Shown: positions 54,016-63,692 of the stretch, piece after piece
How the letters are laid out: the number at the start of each line of letters is the position of its first letter
How positions within the stretch are numbered: the first letter of the stretch is position 1
Origin: Pyropia yezoensis
Lineage: Eukaryota; Rhodophyta; Bangiophyceae; Bangiales; Bangiaceae
DNA: 64,000 nucleotides
Assembly (NCBI GenBank): GCA_009829735.1
Contig: CM020619.1
Span: 22,252,671-22,316,670, forward strand
Reading direction: 5' to 3'
The notes under the pieces: model-generated
Database searches by the model: none
What the model saw: the letters and a program-made list of their open reading frames with translations, nothing else
What the model was told of the DNA's origin: nothing
Made by a program: the position numbers and the translations under genes

Positions 54016-55985
54016 GTGTCGTACGGATCGTCAGCCAACATCGCTAGCTCGGACCCCCCGTCGTCCGGGGAGTACACGGGTGACGCACGTACTTCAGTGC
54101 CTTTGAATACTGGTGAGACACAGGTGGGTTTACCTGGGGTCGCAGAGGGACTAGAGGTCCCTCAAGCCAGCAGGACTGGAGGTGCGGGCGGGCAACAGGC
54201 CACCCCGACTCAGTCGGGAGTTCACTCGGGTGACACTTCTGATGTGGGTGGGCCGAAGTCTGGCCACCGCGTGGTATACTCAACGGGAACGTCCCAAGGG
54301 GTGAGGACTGTCCCCGCGGGTTCCACTCGGGTTGGAGCCAACTTTGGCTTGGAGCCGTCGCCAACTAGGCTTTCGGAGGACGGCGGACCTCCGTTGGTCG
54401 GCGATGGGCTCGCGCCCATGCCCCCGGTTGAGACCCCTGAGGAACGTGGTTACCCCTCAGGTGGACTCCCGGAGGCGGAACAAGACTCAACTGGAGTCGT
54501 CAATCCACTCCTCGCGGAAACTGTCCGTCGGGAGGCGACCAATGTGTTGCGGCAGACTTTGCCGGACCTGGTGGTCACGATGACGAATACTATTCTGAAT
54601 CAGATTGTGGCGAGTTTGCCAGATGGCCTTAATGTCCAGACTGGATTGGGGCTTTCGAGCCCGCAGGCACAGGGGGAATCCCTCCTCACGCCTATCTCGG
54701 GTCGCCCCGAACAGGGGGGACCCCTGTGACTCCCAACGTGGGAGCCGCACCATTTTCGGTGGGGCGTACGCCCTTCACGGGGGAGTTCCCCCCGGAAACG
54801 CCGGCGGCTACACCAAGCACGCCGCGCCGGAATACAGGCACTGAGGGTGAACTTACCCCAGTGCCACAGCGGCTGTTCCCTCAACGTGAGGTGCCGCCCA
54901 AGATCCAGGTAGCCAACCCGGTCTACCAGCGGATCTTTGACTGTCAGACCTACGCCCTCCACAACAAGTCGGTGGCGTATGGTCCTGACCAGGCCCGAGC
55001 CATGGGCCGTGCCAAGAAGAATGCACTTCATTCTTTTGGGCACAAAGCGGAGTGGGATGGAGCTCCCTCCCTCCGTGTCTTTGAGTTCCTACGTCGTTTC
55101 ACAAAAGCCTGTGACGACAATGCCATAAGTGAAGGCATGGCTTTTTACATGCTACAGGAGTTTACGAAGGGCGACCTGCGGACAGAACTTATGTCCGTCA
55201 TGCCCAGCTCCTCAAGTGGAGGCGCTGGGGAGGTGACGTCCTATTTGGAGCTCGTCAACTGGTTGTTGAGAGCCATGGTTGATGAGGCAGCGTTGGCTTC
55301 TCAAGTCGAGGAGTTTACGCAAGCCCACCAGGAAGAGGCGGAGGACGAGTTGTCCTTTGTGGAGCGAGTCCGTAAGCTCAACAATCTTTGTGGGTTTCTT
55401 CATCCCCAAGCTGTGGTGAAGAGTCCGTTTGTGTAGGGACTCCATTGGTCGGTCCGGATGGAGACCCGGGAGCATAACACTACCCGGGCGACCCTGGCCG
55501 AGTTGGCCAGGTTCGCCTATCGCAGAGGCGAGGCCTACCGCAAGTTGCGGGAGGAACAACGCCAGGAGCGTCGGGCCGAGTTGGCCAAGGAACGGGAGGA
55601 GGCGCGCCAGGCCAGAGAGTTGAGAGAGGCACGCCGAATCCGCAAGGAGACGGTGGTAGCTGCCGTGGGAACTTCCCAGGGTATCCCTTCGTCTTCCCCA
55701 GTTGGGAAGACCCCTCCCGGAACAGACCATCGGTGTTGGAACTGCAACTCCGATGGGCACTGGGCATATGATTGCCCCAAGTTGAGTAAACGCATCCAAC
55801 AACTTGTTAGGAATGCGAGTAAGAAGACGGCTACGAACGAAGTACGTTCACGCCGCGAGGGTAAGTCTCGACCGGTCGTCGCGGTCGCCACACCCTCGGC
55901 GGAGGAGGCGGACACGTCGTCCTCGGACTCGTCGTCTTCCTCCCCGCCCTCAGATTCGGACGCCAAGTCGGCGGGAAACGAATGA
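54016..55985 (+). pseudogene. gag: gag region, interrupted
   Basis: The coding character starts in one frame (54016-54729; no ATG, first codon of the open part GTG), Ser/Gly/Pro-rich. It then passes to another frame (54726-55436) at a G6 run near 54713. That frame holds capsid-like helices, for example SLRVFEFLRRFTKACDDN, FYMLQEFTKGDLRTELM and FVERVRKLNNL. An in-frame TAG stands at 55434-55436, and the same frame resumes through 55985 with a basic helix (about 55540-55650) and a zinc knuckle CWNCNSDGHWAYDC (CX2CX4HX4C) at about 55735-55778. Gag packages element RNA into particles. One frame shift and one stop make this copy probably defective, unless the first is a sequence error and the second is read through. 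Confidence 0.75.
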
Positions 55986-58900
55986 CCGTTGGGGCTGGTC
56001 GTCCGAAGCTCACAACGGCAGCCTCGGCCAAGTGGGCCAGGAGGACGAACCAACCGTGCCGGATACTGCGGCGACCTAAGGGAGTCCGCCCACCTCGGGT
56101 AGGACTCCCCAAGAACGTAAACCCACGTCGGGTCATCGCGGTGCTGACGGGTGAGAACTTCCAGGTGGCTGGACGGGTGCAACTTGCCCCCGGCCGCGCC
56201 TGTTGTGCCCGTATCGTACTTGATACCGGGTCAGGAGCCTCCTTGATACGCCAGTCGCTATTACCAAAGGAGGTGAAGCTCCAACGCTGGAGATCTAAAG
56301 CTGACCATCTGATCGATATCAATGGTGGGGTACTTCCCATCGTTGGTGCCGTGACCCTACCAACTAGGTTGGGGACCCATGAGGTCGACGTGACCTATGG
56401 AGTAGTTGAGAATATATCGGTACCCCTGCTTCTGGGTACCCCTTATGTTGTTACACAAGTGCCTTTGATTTGTGGCCCTGAGTACTGGGTCAAGTTGATG
56501 AATGGGGAGACTATCCCCATCCTTGGTAAGGGAAAGTCTGTGGCTCCTGTGACAGTCTCACAGTCGAAGCCTGTTTGCTCTGTGAGGGAAGGGTTTACTG
56601 CTACCCTGCGTCTAGCCCGTAAAGTCACGTTGCCCCCCAACTCGGTGGCGCACGTTGACGTTGTAACTGATTCTTCGGGGAACGGGTTGGTGCACCCTTA
56701 CCCCCGTCTTGCTCGCAAGCACCAAGTGCATGTTGCCCTTGGCACGATGGACTCCAAAGCCGGAGTCCCGTGGAGGATACAGGTGATGAACCTGAGCTCG
56801 TCGCCCCAGTACTTCAAGTCGGGAGCCAAGTTCGGCTATATCGACCAACACGAGGGACCGGTAGTAGCGGTCACCCTCAACGCGGGCGCAAGTAGCGACC
56901 CGAAGTCCGGAAAGGAGAACCATCAAGCCAAGTCGGCCGCCTCTCTTCGGCCCCATGTGAACATGGAGGGTGTCCCCCCCCGGTTGAGGGTTCAAGTTGA
57001 ACGCCTCTTGGACCAATATCACAAGTTGTGGGATGGTCAATTGGGACTCATGAGAGCCACCCAACACCGGATCGAGTTGAAGCCCGGTGCACCCCCTATA
57101 CGCCAACAACCGTATAGGGGAGGACCTCGTTCAAGGGCCCTCGTTAAGGAGCAAGTTGCTCGCATGGAGGCCCTCGATGTGATTGAGGCCAGCAACGCCG
57201 AGTGGGCGAGTCCGGTGGTTATCGTCCCCAAAGTTGATGGGACCCCCCGGTTTTGTATTGACTACCGTAAGCTCAACGAGAGCACGGTGAAGGACAGTTA
57301 TCCTCTACCTAGGATGGACGACTGTCTGGACTCTCTGGGGGAGGCAAACGTGTTCTCCGCCCTGGACTGTAACGCGGGGTACTGGCAAATTCCCATTGCC
57401 CCGGAGGACAGGCATAAAAATACCTTTACCTGTCACTGTGGTACCTACCAGTGCAAGCGCCTACCGTTTGGTCTGTGTAACGCGCCGGCAACTTTCCAGC
57501 GCGCTATGGACATGATTCTGGCCGGAGTACGGTGGCAGATCTGTCTTGTGTACCTAGACGATATCATTGTGTTCTCCCGAAGTCCGGAGGAACACATTGG
57601 CCATCTTGGCCAGGTGTTCAAGCTACTTGCTGACGCCGGTGTGTCACTGAAGGCGAGTAAGTGCCACCTCTTCACTCAAGAGGTGGAGTACTTGGGACAT
57701 GTTGTCCGTCCGGGGCGTCTCAGTGTTAACGAGAAGAACTTGAGGGCCATTCGTAAGGCTCAGTACCCCCGGACCCAGACCCAGATGAGGAGCTTCCTCG
57801 GGATGTGTAACGTGTACCGACGTTTCACCAAGGGCTTCGCCAAGGTGGCGAAGCCGTTGAATGAGCTACTGAGCTCAACGCTACCGAAGAACCTGCCTCC
57901 CCCAAGTCGGGTGGAGCAGGATTCCTTTGAGACTCTTCGGGACCTTCTGCTGAAGCCCCCCATCTTGGCTATTCCCAGGTTGGGAGGCCACTACATCCTG
58001 GATGTGGACGCTAGCTACGACCAACTTGGTTGTGTTTTGCTTCAGCAGCAGCCGGACAAGGAGTACTTGCCGGTGGGATACTTCAGTAAGGGGCTGAACT
58101 CGGCCGAGAAGAACTACGGAGTCACCGAGTTGGAAGGACTCGCTGTGGTGTGGGCGGTGACGTCACTTCGTCACTACCTAGAGGGTGAGAAGTTCCTCAT
58201 CCGCTGTGACCACCGCGCGTTGCAGTTCATCTTCAAGACGGACTGTACGAACACTCGTCTCAATCGGTGGAGGGTGCGACTGGCACCCTTCAACTTTGAC
58301 ATTGAGTGCCGACCTGGCAGGCAACATGCCCTTGCCGACGGCCTCTCTCGGGTACCTACCGAGGGGCTGGACACTAACCCAGTCGATGAGGACATCCCCA
58401 TCGTGGGGGTAGTCACGCGCTCGGGTCAGGCGTTGATCCCCGAGGCGCCAGGGAACAAGAAGTACTTGCCCCTGTCCCTGGACGAGGTGGTGAAGGCCCA
58501 GGCCGAGGATCCCTTCTGCAAGTCGCAGAGGGATACACTGGATACCGTGGTGGAGACGCGTTTCTTTCTGGGAGACGATGGCCTCCTCATGAGGAGGGGG
58601 GTATTCCAGGGGACCGAACAACTTGTCGTCCCCGCATCCCTCAAGGACAGTATCCTTGAGAGGGAGCACAACGCTCCCACGGGTGGACACCTGGGGTCTA
58701 TTAAACTGTACCAGACCCTGAGGACCAGGTACTACTGGCCGTCCATGGTGGTGGACATCTACAGTTGGGTGGCTGCCTGCACAAGTTGTGCACAGAACCG
58801 TCTGATGGAACGGCGGCCTAGTACGGCTATGCTATTGTTCCCGGCCAAGGAGCCCTTCGCCGCGTTGGCGATGGACATCCTTGGGCCACTGCCAGTGACC

Positions 58901-59965
58901 GAGGAGGCCAACCAGTACCTCCTGGTCATCTGTGACCGCTTCACGAAACTTACGCGAGCGATCCCACTGGCAGAGATCACGGCCATGTCGGTCGTGTCAG
59001 CCTTCCTAGATCACTGGGTTGCCGCGTATGGCATCCCAGATAGTACACTATCGGACAATGGACCGCAATTTGCGTCTGTACTGTTTCAGGGAGTGCTGGA
59101 TATGTTGGGGGTTAAGGCAAACTATGCCACCCCCTACCACCCACAAACTAATGGGCAGGTGGAGCGCTTCAACAAAACTGTTGTTAGGCAGCTGCGCCAC
59201 TATGTGAGTGAGCACGTGAAGACGTGGGACCAATACATTTCTATCCTTACTACTGCCTACAATTCGCAGGTTCACTCATCTACAGGGGAAGTACCCCTCG
59301 CTTTTGTGACCCCCCGTCGCGTGCGGTCTATTGCCGTGCGGCGGTCGCTCCCATTTAGGGAGGATGGTGGCAGTACGCCTACTCCTACTGAGAGTAAGGC
59401 GGAGTTCGCTGCTAGGCTTGAAAACCTCATCCCTAAAGTCAGGGCTGAGATGGACAAAGCACAAAAGCGCTACAAGCGCACCTTTGACAAAAAGGTGCGC
59501 AATGCTAAGCATGTCCCCAAGCAGGGTGACTGGGTGTTGGTACACTCGCACACCCCAACTGGGGGTAAGCTGGTATTCCAGACGAAGGGACCGTACCAGG
59601 TCCTTCGTACTGATGGGCGGCGCTTCACCATCGAAAGTGACGATGGGGTTCGCACAGTGAACGGACAGGACGTGGTCATAGTTGCACCAGCGCCTGCAGG
59701 CGACCGAGCTTGGGCGCGTGCTTTGGAAGCGTGGCGCCTCCCCTCGCTGCCTGCGGCCAAACAGGGCCCGCAGGAGTACGTGTTCGATAAGTTCATCGAC
59801 CACGGATGGGATGAGGACACTAACCGCCTCATGTTGAGGGTGCGTTGGTTTGGCTACAAAGCCAAGGATGATACGTGGGAGTATGTGGAGGACCTCCCCG
59901 CTGAAAAGGTCCGGGCGTACTGTGCCCGGAATGAGATAGACCCTAACAGCCCTCCCTCAACGTGA
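55982..59965 (+). CDS. pol: Chromovirus pol polyprotein
   Basis: 1,327 residues, uninterrupted. The ATG at 55982 overlaps the gag stop as ATGA. Order: aspartic protease with VLDTGSGASLI (about 56215); reverse transcriptase with WASPVVIVPKVDG, YPLPRMDD and catalytic VYLDDI (about 57548); RNase H with ILDVDAS and TELEGLAVVWAV (about 57995-58350); integrase with an HHCC zinc region ending CTSCAQN (about 58660-58800), DDE residues in AMDILGPLP, LSDNGPQF and NGQVERFN, and a GPY/F-type GDWVLVHSH...GPYQVL stretch; and a chromodomain (about 59770-59930) with LRVRWFGYKAKDDTWEYVED. Chromodomains of this class bind histone marks and guide integration. Catalytic residues appear intact, so the enzyme set could be functional. 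Confidence 0.95.
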   Translation: MTVGAGRPKLTTAASAKWARRTNQPCRILRRPKGVRPPRVGLPKNVNPRRVIAVLTGENFQVAGRVQLAPGRACCARIVLDTGSGASLIRQSLLPKEVKLQRWRSKADHLIDINGGVLPIVGAVTLPTRLGTHEVDVTYGVVENISVPLLLGTPYVVTQVPLICGPEYWVKLMNGETIPILGKGKSVAPVTVSQSKPVCSVREGFTATLRLARKVTLPPNSVAHVDVVTDSSGNGLVHPYPRLARKHQVHVALGTMDSKAGVPWRIQVMNLSSSPQYFKSGAKFGYIDQHEGPVVAVTLNAGASSDPKSGKENHQAKSAASLRPHVNMEGVPPRLRVQVERLLDQYHKLWDGQLGLMRATQHRIELKPGAPPIRQQPYRGGPRSRALVKEQVARMEALDVIEASNAEWASPVVIVPKVDGTPRFCIDYRKLNESTVKDSYPLPRMDDCLDSLGEANVFSALDCNAGYWQIPIAPEDRHKNTFTCHCGTYQCKRLPFGLCNAPATFQRAMDMILAGVRWQICLVYLDDIIVFSRSPEEHIGHLGQVFKLLADAGVSLKASKCHLFTQEVEYLGHVVRPGRLSVNEKNLRAIRKAQYPRTQTQMRSFLGMCNVYRRFTKGFAKVAKPLNELLSSTLPKNLPPPSRVEQDSFETLRDLLLKPPILAIPRLGGHYILDVDASYDQLGCVLLQQQPDKEYLPVGYFSKGLNSAEKNYGVTELEGLAVVWAVTSLRHYLEGEKFLIRCDHRALQFIFKTDCTNTRLNRWRVRLAPFNFDIECRPGRQHALADGLSRVPTEGLDTNPVDEDIPIVGVVTRSGQALIPEAPGNKKYLPLSLDEVVKAQAEDPFCKSQRDTLDTVVETRFFLGDDGLLMRRGVFQGTEQLVVPASLKDSILEREHNAPTGGHLGSIKLYQTLRTRYYWPSMVVDIYSWVAACTSCAQNRLMERRPSTAMLLFPAKEPFAALAMDILGPLPVTEEANQYLLVICDRFTKLTRAIPLAEITAMSVVSAFLDHWVAAYGIPDSTLSDNGPQFASVLFQGVLDMLGVKANYATPYHPQTNGQVERFNKTVVRQLRHYVSEHVKTWDQYISILTTAYNSQVHSSTGEVPLAFVTPRRVRSIAVRRSLPFREDGGSTPTPTESKAEFAARLENLIPKVRAEMDKAQKRYKRTFDKKVRNAKHVPKQGDWVLVHSHTPTGGKLVFQTKGPYQVLRTDGRRFTIESDDGVRTVNGQDVVIVAPAPAGDRAWARALEAWRLPSLPAAKQGPQEYVFDKFIDHGWDEDTNRLMLRVRWFGYKAKDDTWEYVEDLPAEKVRAYCARNEIDPNSPPST

Positions 59966-60076
59966 GAAAGGGCCGAGCAACAGTGCCAAGAGAGTGCTTC
60001 AAGTCGAAGTGGTACGCAGAGTGGCTTTTAACTACAGCCCTAACCCTCACACTCTCACAACCAAGGCAGCTGCCAA

Positions 60077-61979
60077 CTAGGCACGCATGCTAGACTCTCC
60101 CACTCCCCGGCCCTCGCCCTCACGTGGAGGCGATTGGCGAGACCCACGCCGATAACGGTCTCCACTCGTTGGAAGGGGCGGCGGCTCCAAGTCGGAACCG
60201 TCGCGCCCTTCACGGTCGCGCAAGTGGCGCCGACCGTGGCTACTCTTCTGCCTGGTCTTGCGCGCAAGTTTGCGACGCAGACGCTGGACAGACTCCGTCT
60301 CCGACGGGGTAGAGGACTCCGAGACGGAGTAAGACAACTCGTCTTCCGACACGGAGGGAGAGCGCCGCGAGTGTCGGCGACGACGGCGAGGAGGCGAGTA
60401 TGCCCGGCTCGCGCGACGTTTGCCACGCCCAAGTCGGGCTGGCTGGGGTATAATAGCCCCAATGCGAGCCAACTCGGCTGTCATAAACTCCGCCACCGAC
60501 TCGCAACTCGCGGTCGCCACTGCAGTACGAACGCGCTCCTCAAGTTGAGGAGTCTCGGAACTCTGGAGGGTTGCGGTCGACGCGGCCAACCAGGAAATGG
60601 TGCGCACCAACGTGGTGATCATCATCTCTGAGGTTAGAGGCGTGGGGGGTAACACCAACTTGGGGTATACCGTCAGGAGGGTGGCACCCAAGTTGGGGGA
60701 CACCGGGGTGGATGACTCCACGGCCACGCTGATCGGGATGTTCCCGTGAGGCTGGAAAGGAACAGGAGGAAGCGGAGGGGCACGCCGAGGTGGCGGTACC
60801 CGGGTATAACTGCGACCCCGACTTGGGGCCCCCGCAGTAGGTTGAGTCATATGGTCATCATATGAGGGCACAGCCATAACTATGGGCTTGTCCGGGGGTG
60901 ACGCAGTGTGGCGATCCACCCCCGGGCCATACGGGTAGTCCCCGATGCCCAACCCCTCTCGTAGGACCACACGGCCGTCGTGGAGTTCACGAGCGACCCA
61001 CACGAACTGGCGAAGTGCGCCATCGTCCTTGGGCCCACGAGTGGGGCGGCGCAACTTGTGCTCAATGCTCTCCCACTCGATAAACTTATGGAGCCGGAGC
61101 ATCTCCTCAAGTAGAGTGAGTTGTCCTGATGAGCACCCCTCAGCAACTAGCTGAGGGGTGAGCTGTTCCAAACCTTGGATGAGCCGGAGGGGGATATGCC
61201 AGAGCATCCCCCGCCGCTGAACACAGGATACCCAGGTCGACATGACCTCGAGGAGCCACTGGGTGGCCAACATGGCCCACACCAGGTGATCAGGGCTAGC
61301 CGTCAACATGACGGAGCCGAAGTGGTCAAGCAACCGTGGCAGCAACGCCGGGAACCCGTAGGGGACCTCCACTTGAGGCCACCACTCGGGCTTCTTCGGA
61401 TAGTACCGCTCCTTACTGGCAGCAGACTGTTGAGGAAACTCAAGTTGAGCCGAGGTCACCAAGTAGGGACCTCGCCGGAAGTCTTTTTCCATTCGCACAT
61501 CAAGGTGATGAGTGTGCGGATCGGCCTCGTGAAGGTACGGGGGGGCGAGTTGCCACCGCGTCCCAAGTAAAGGTCGGCAAGTCGCCGGGACCCGGGATAG
61601 TTCCCCCGCGGTCCACCATGGCCTTGGCACGCTGAACGTCCTCAGCCTCCTCATCGTCCAGGAAGGCAAACTGGTCCGTCCTGAAGCCGGCAGGGAACCC
61701 GACCCTACGGGGATACTTCTCCCGTAGGCGGTCCCATACCCGACCCATCGCTGCGCCAAGTCGGCCACAGCGAAGAACAGTCAACCCCTCCTCATAGAGA
61801 GGCCAAGCGGGGTAAAACCACCGCCCCAAGGCCTCACGCGGGACAACTTGTCCCGCCTCCGGGGGAGACCCCGCCGTCAACCCAAAGCCGGGTGACGCGG
61901 GAGTCCCATCCCCCGGAGCGATCGCGGAGCCCCCGCCGGAAGTCCCGGCGGGTGCTGCACCGTAGGTGGTGTCTTCCAT
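60077..61979 (-). CDS. Antisense accessory ORF of the chromovirus, function unknown
   Basis: Between pol (111 bp away) and the 3' LTR, on the strand opposite gag-pol. From the ATG at 61979 (MEDTTYGAAPAGTSGGG) one frame runs to 61500, containing YPAWPLYEEGLTVLRCGRL and FAFLDDEEAEDVQRAKAMVD. Another runs to 60077 and is coding-like from about 61540, with YPKKPEWWPQVEVPYGFPAL, LVWAMLATQWLLEVM and LEEMLRLHKFIEWESIEHK. The switch falls at a G7 run (61539-61545). Together about 630 residues: an acidic/aromatic N-terminal part, a helical middle, a Pro-rich linker, and a C-terminal Arg/Ser-rich tail (RRRRRHSRRSPSVSEDELS and following) like a nucleic-acid-binding region. I recognise no family. Antisense ORFs near the 3' LTR occur in some plant Ty3/gypsy elements, so an accessory gene is plausible. 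The frame change may be a mutation or a sequence error. Confidence 0.6.
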
Positions 61980-62346
61980 ACGCTCATCTAGAGAGTCGGT
62001 CTCCACTCCCGGGGTCGCCCTGGCTCTCCTCAAGTTGGGGAGAGACGCTCTGGCTATCGCGGCACGAGACCCGCCTCGAGTTGAGGGGGACTCGGATCGT
62101 GGGTATACGGGTGGCCTCCCCAGCGTGGGGCGGCCCAGTGGAAGGTGAAGGGGAGGTGGTGGTGATGGTGAAGTGTGAACTGAGGAGAGCAAGCTGCCGA
62201 GTGGGCAAGCTTGAGGAGAGGGGCGGTCAACGCGACCGCCTCCACATCCGCGTTACGTACTCGATGGGGGACAGCAAGTCGCGCCCCCAACGCCGAGACG
62301 TGCGTTTACGCACCCCCTCACAGGGCCGACCGGGTCGGTCGGAACT

Positions 62347-62359
62347 GAGGAGAGGGGAG
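62347..62359 (+). promoter_or_regulatory. Polypurine tract
   Basis: GAGGAGAGGGGAG, 13 purines directly abutting the first base of the 3' LTR. It is the expected plus-strand primer for reverse transcription and fixes the LTR boundary and element orientation. Confidence 0.85.
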
Positions 62360-62828
62360 TGTGGCAGCATTGACCCCCAGGTAGGGGGGCAACACGTGCC
62401 ATGCAAGGGGCGGCAGGCCACTAGCCTGATCCGTTCCTCCCCCTGCATTTGGGTCCATATTCCCTAAGTTTGGGATAGTTAGCTTAGTAGTAAATCCAAC
62501 TTGGATTTGAGGGTTTTCTGCATTTATCGTCTTGAATTTTCGTGTGGCCCGGTGGGCAGGTGCTGGGGTGGGAGATTCTGAGTGGCGAGATTCTGAGTGG
62601 ACCCTGGGGGGATAAGGGGAGGGACAGCGGGGCTTGGCCCTGCGTCCCCGTCCCGACCAAGAAACTGTTGGACCACACACCATCCTCTTGTTTGTCCGTG
62701 GGGGGTTTGCCCTACAACAGGGACAGAGTGTGTGCGACTTGCACTTCTTCCGGTTCCCCCGACACGGGAGGCAGCCCTTGCACACCGCCCCAACTTGGGT
62801 GCCGTGTGTGCATGTGGTTTTTGCCACA
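62360..62828 (+). repeat. 3' LTR
   Basis: 469 bp, identical to the 5' LTR except for five substitutions I found by eye: one near the start, one in GATTCTGAG(T/G)GG, one in TTGCCC(T/C)ACAAC, and two in GACAC(GG/AA)GAGG. Confidence 0.96.
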
Positions 62829-62833
62829 CCGGG

Positions 62834-63162
62834 CTGTGCGTGGGCACTACCGCAGCCCTGAGGCGACGTCGATGGACGATAGGGTTGGTTATGTGGATGA
62901 CGCGCCTCTAGTGGCGGCGGCGCGTACCAACCGGTTGCTAGCCTCGAAGCGCATTCGCGACGCCCGTTGGGCGTGTGGCGTTCTGGCCTTTGGGGTCAGG
63001 TGGGCCCTCGGTGAGGTGACTTGGGACCCGGTCGGCAGTGTTACGTGGAGCCCTACGCTTGCTGGGGATCCTTGGCCAGGTGGCCCGGCGTTGTGCCGAC
63101 ACACCCGGAGCCCTGATTGGCCCACCCGACTCGAGGACTTGCCCGGTTTGTGGGCGTGTTGA
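62834..63162 (+). pseudogene. Right part of a small ORF apparently split by the chromovirus
   Basis: If the element and one CCGGG copy are ignored, an ATG at 53415 (MGPANIVAGANR) reads in frame into 62834-63162, giving 121 codons ending at TGA. The right part includes DDRVGYVDDAPLVAAARTNR and RWACGVLAFGVRWALGEV. No family recognised; it may belong to an older mobile element. Frame continuity across the exact insertion point is the only strong evidence. Confidence 0.35.
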
Positions 63163-63692
63163 CACCCTTTGTCATTTGCTTGATTTTCGTATTCATTTTC
63201 CTTGCGTGATTTTGTGTCTTTCTTCTTTTTACCACTGAATATTTTTTGGGGATTGACATTTGTGTGTGTGGGGATTTTCGCTTGCTTTTCGTTAGTTGGC
63301 CCGGTGAGTGGCCGGTGCCTTGCTGGCACTTGGCCCGCTGGGGGCGCCCTCTGGGGGCCCCGCTCTGGGCCCCTGAGGGGGCCAGGGGGAGGGTTCTTGA
63401 AGATCGCTTCGGGGTCTCCCCGGGACCATCTTGTAAAATCAACAGTGCTCAACAGTGCTTAGGGTTCTTGCTCCCTCGGGCTTTTGTCCTTGTTACCTTG
63501 ATCTCTGACGGGGTGGGCGAGTGGATCACGCTTGGGCACTTACCTGCTCCTTCCTCGCCTGTCTGTGGCCTCCTACGTGTGTGTGGTTGTGGGGACTGTG
63601 AGGGCCATAACGCTACGGGGCGGACCTGGAACTGTTTCAGGAAGCCACGTTGGGCTGGGCGTCTTACGCCGGCGAGTCCGTCAAGGACGTTC
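63163..63692. other. No supported gene
   Basis: T-rich 63165-63300, then a G+C-rich stretch at 63305-63400 with local inverted repeats around GGGGGCCCCGC and GGGCCCCTGAGGGGGCC. A short open stretch at 63611-63720 (ADLELFQEATLGWASYAGES) has coding look but no start. Confidence 0.4.

Larger units (their letters stand above)
53452..62828 (+). mobile_element. Complete Ty3/gypsy chromovirus LTR retrotransposon
   Basis: 9,377 bp bounded by 469-bp direct LTRs and by a perfect 5-bp target duplication CCGGG (53447-53451 and 62829-62833). LTR ends form the 7-bp inverted repeat TGTGGCA/TGCCACA. Order inside: candidate PBS, gag region, pol with protease, reverse transcriptase, RNase H, integrase and chromodomain, then an antisense ORF and a polypurine tract abutting the 3' LTR. 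Integrase after RNase H and a C-terminal chromodomain place it among the chromoviruses. The LTRs differ at five positions by eye, about 1%, so the insertion is recent. The element is less G+C-rich than the surrounding genes. Gag carries breaks, so this copy may depend on others for mobility. Confidence 0.96.
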
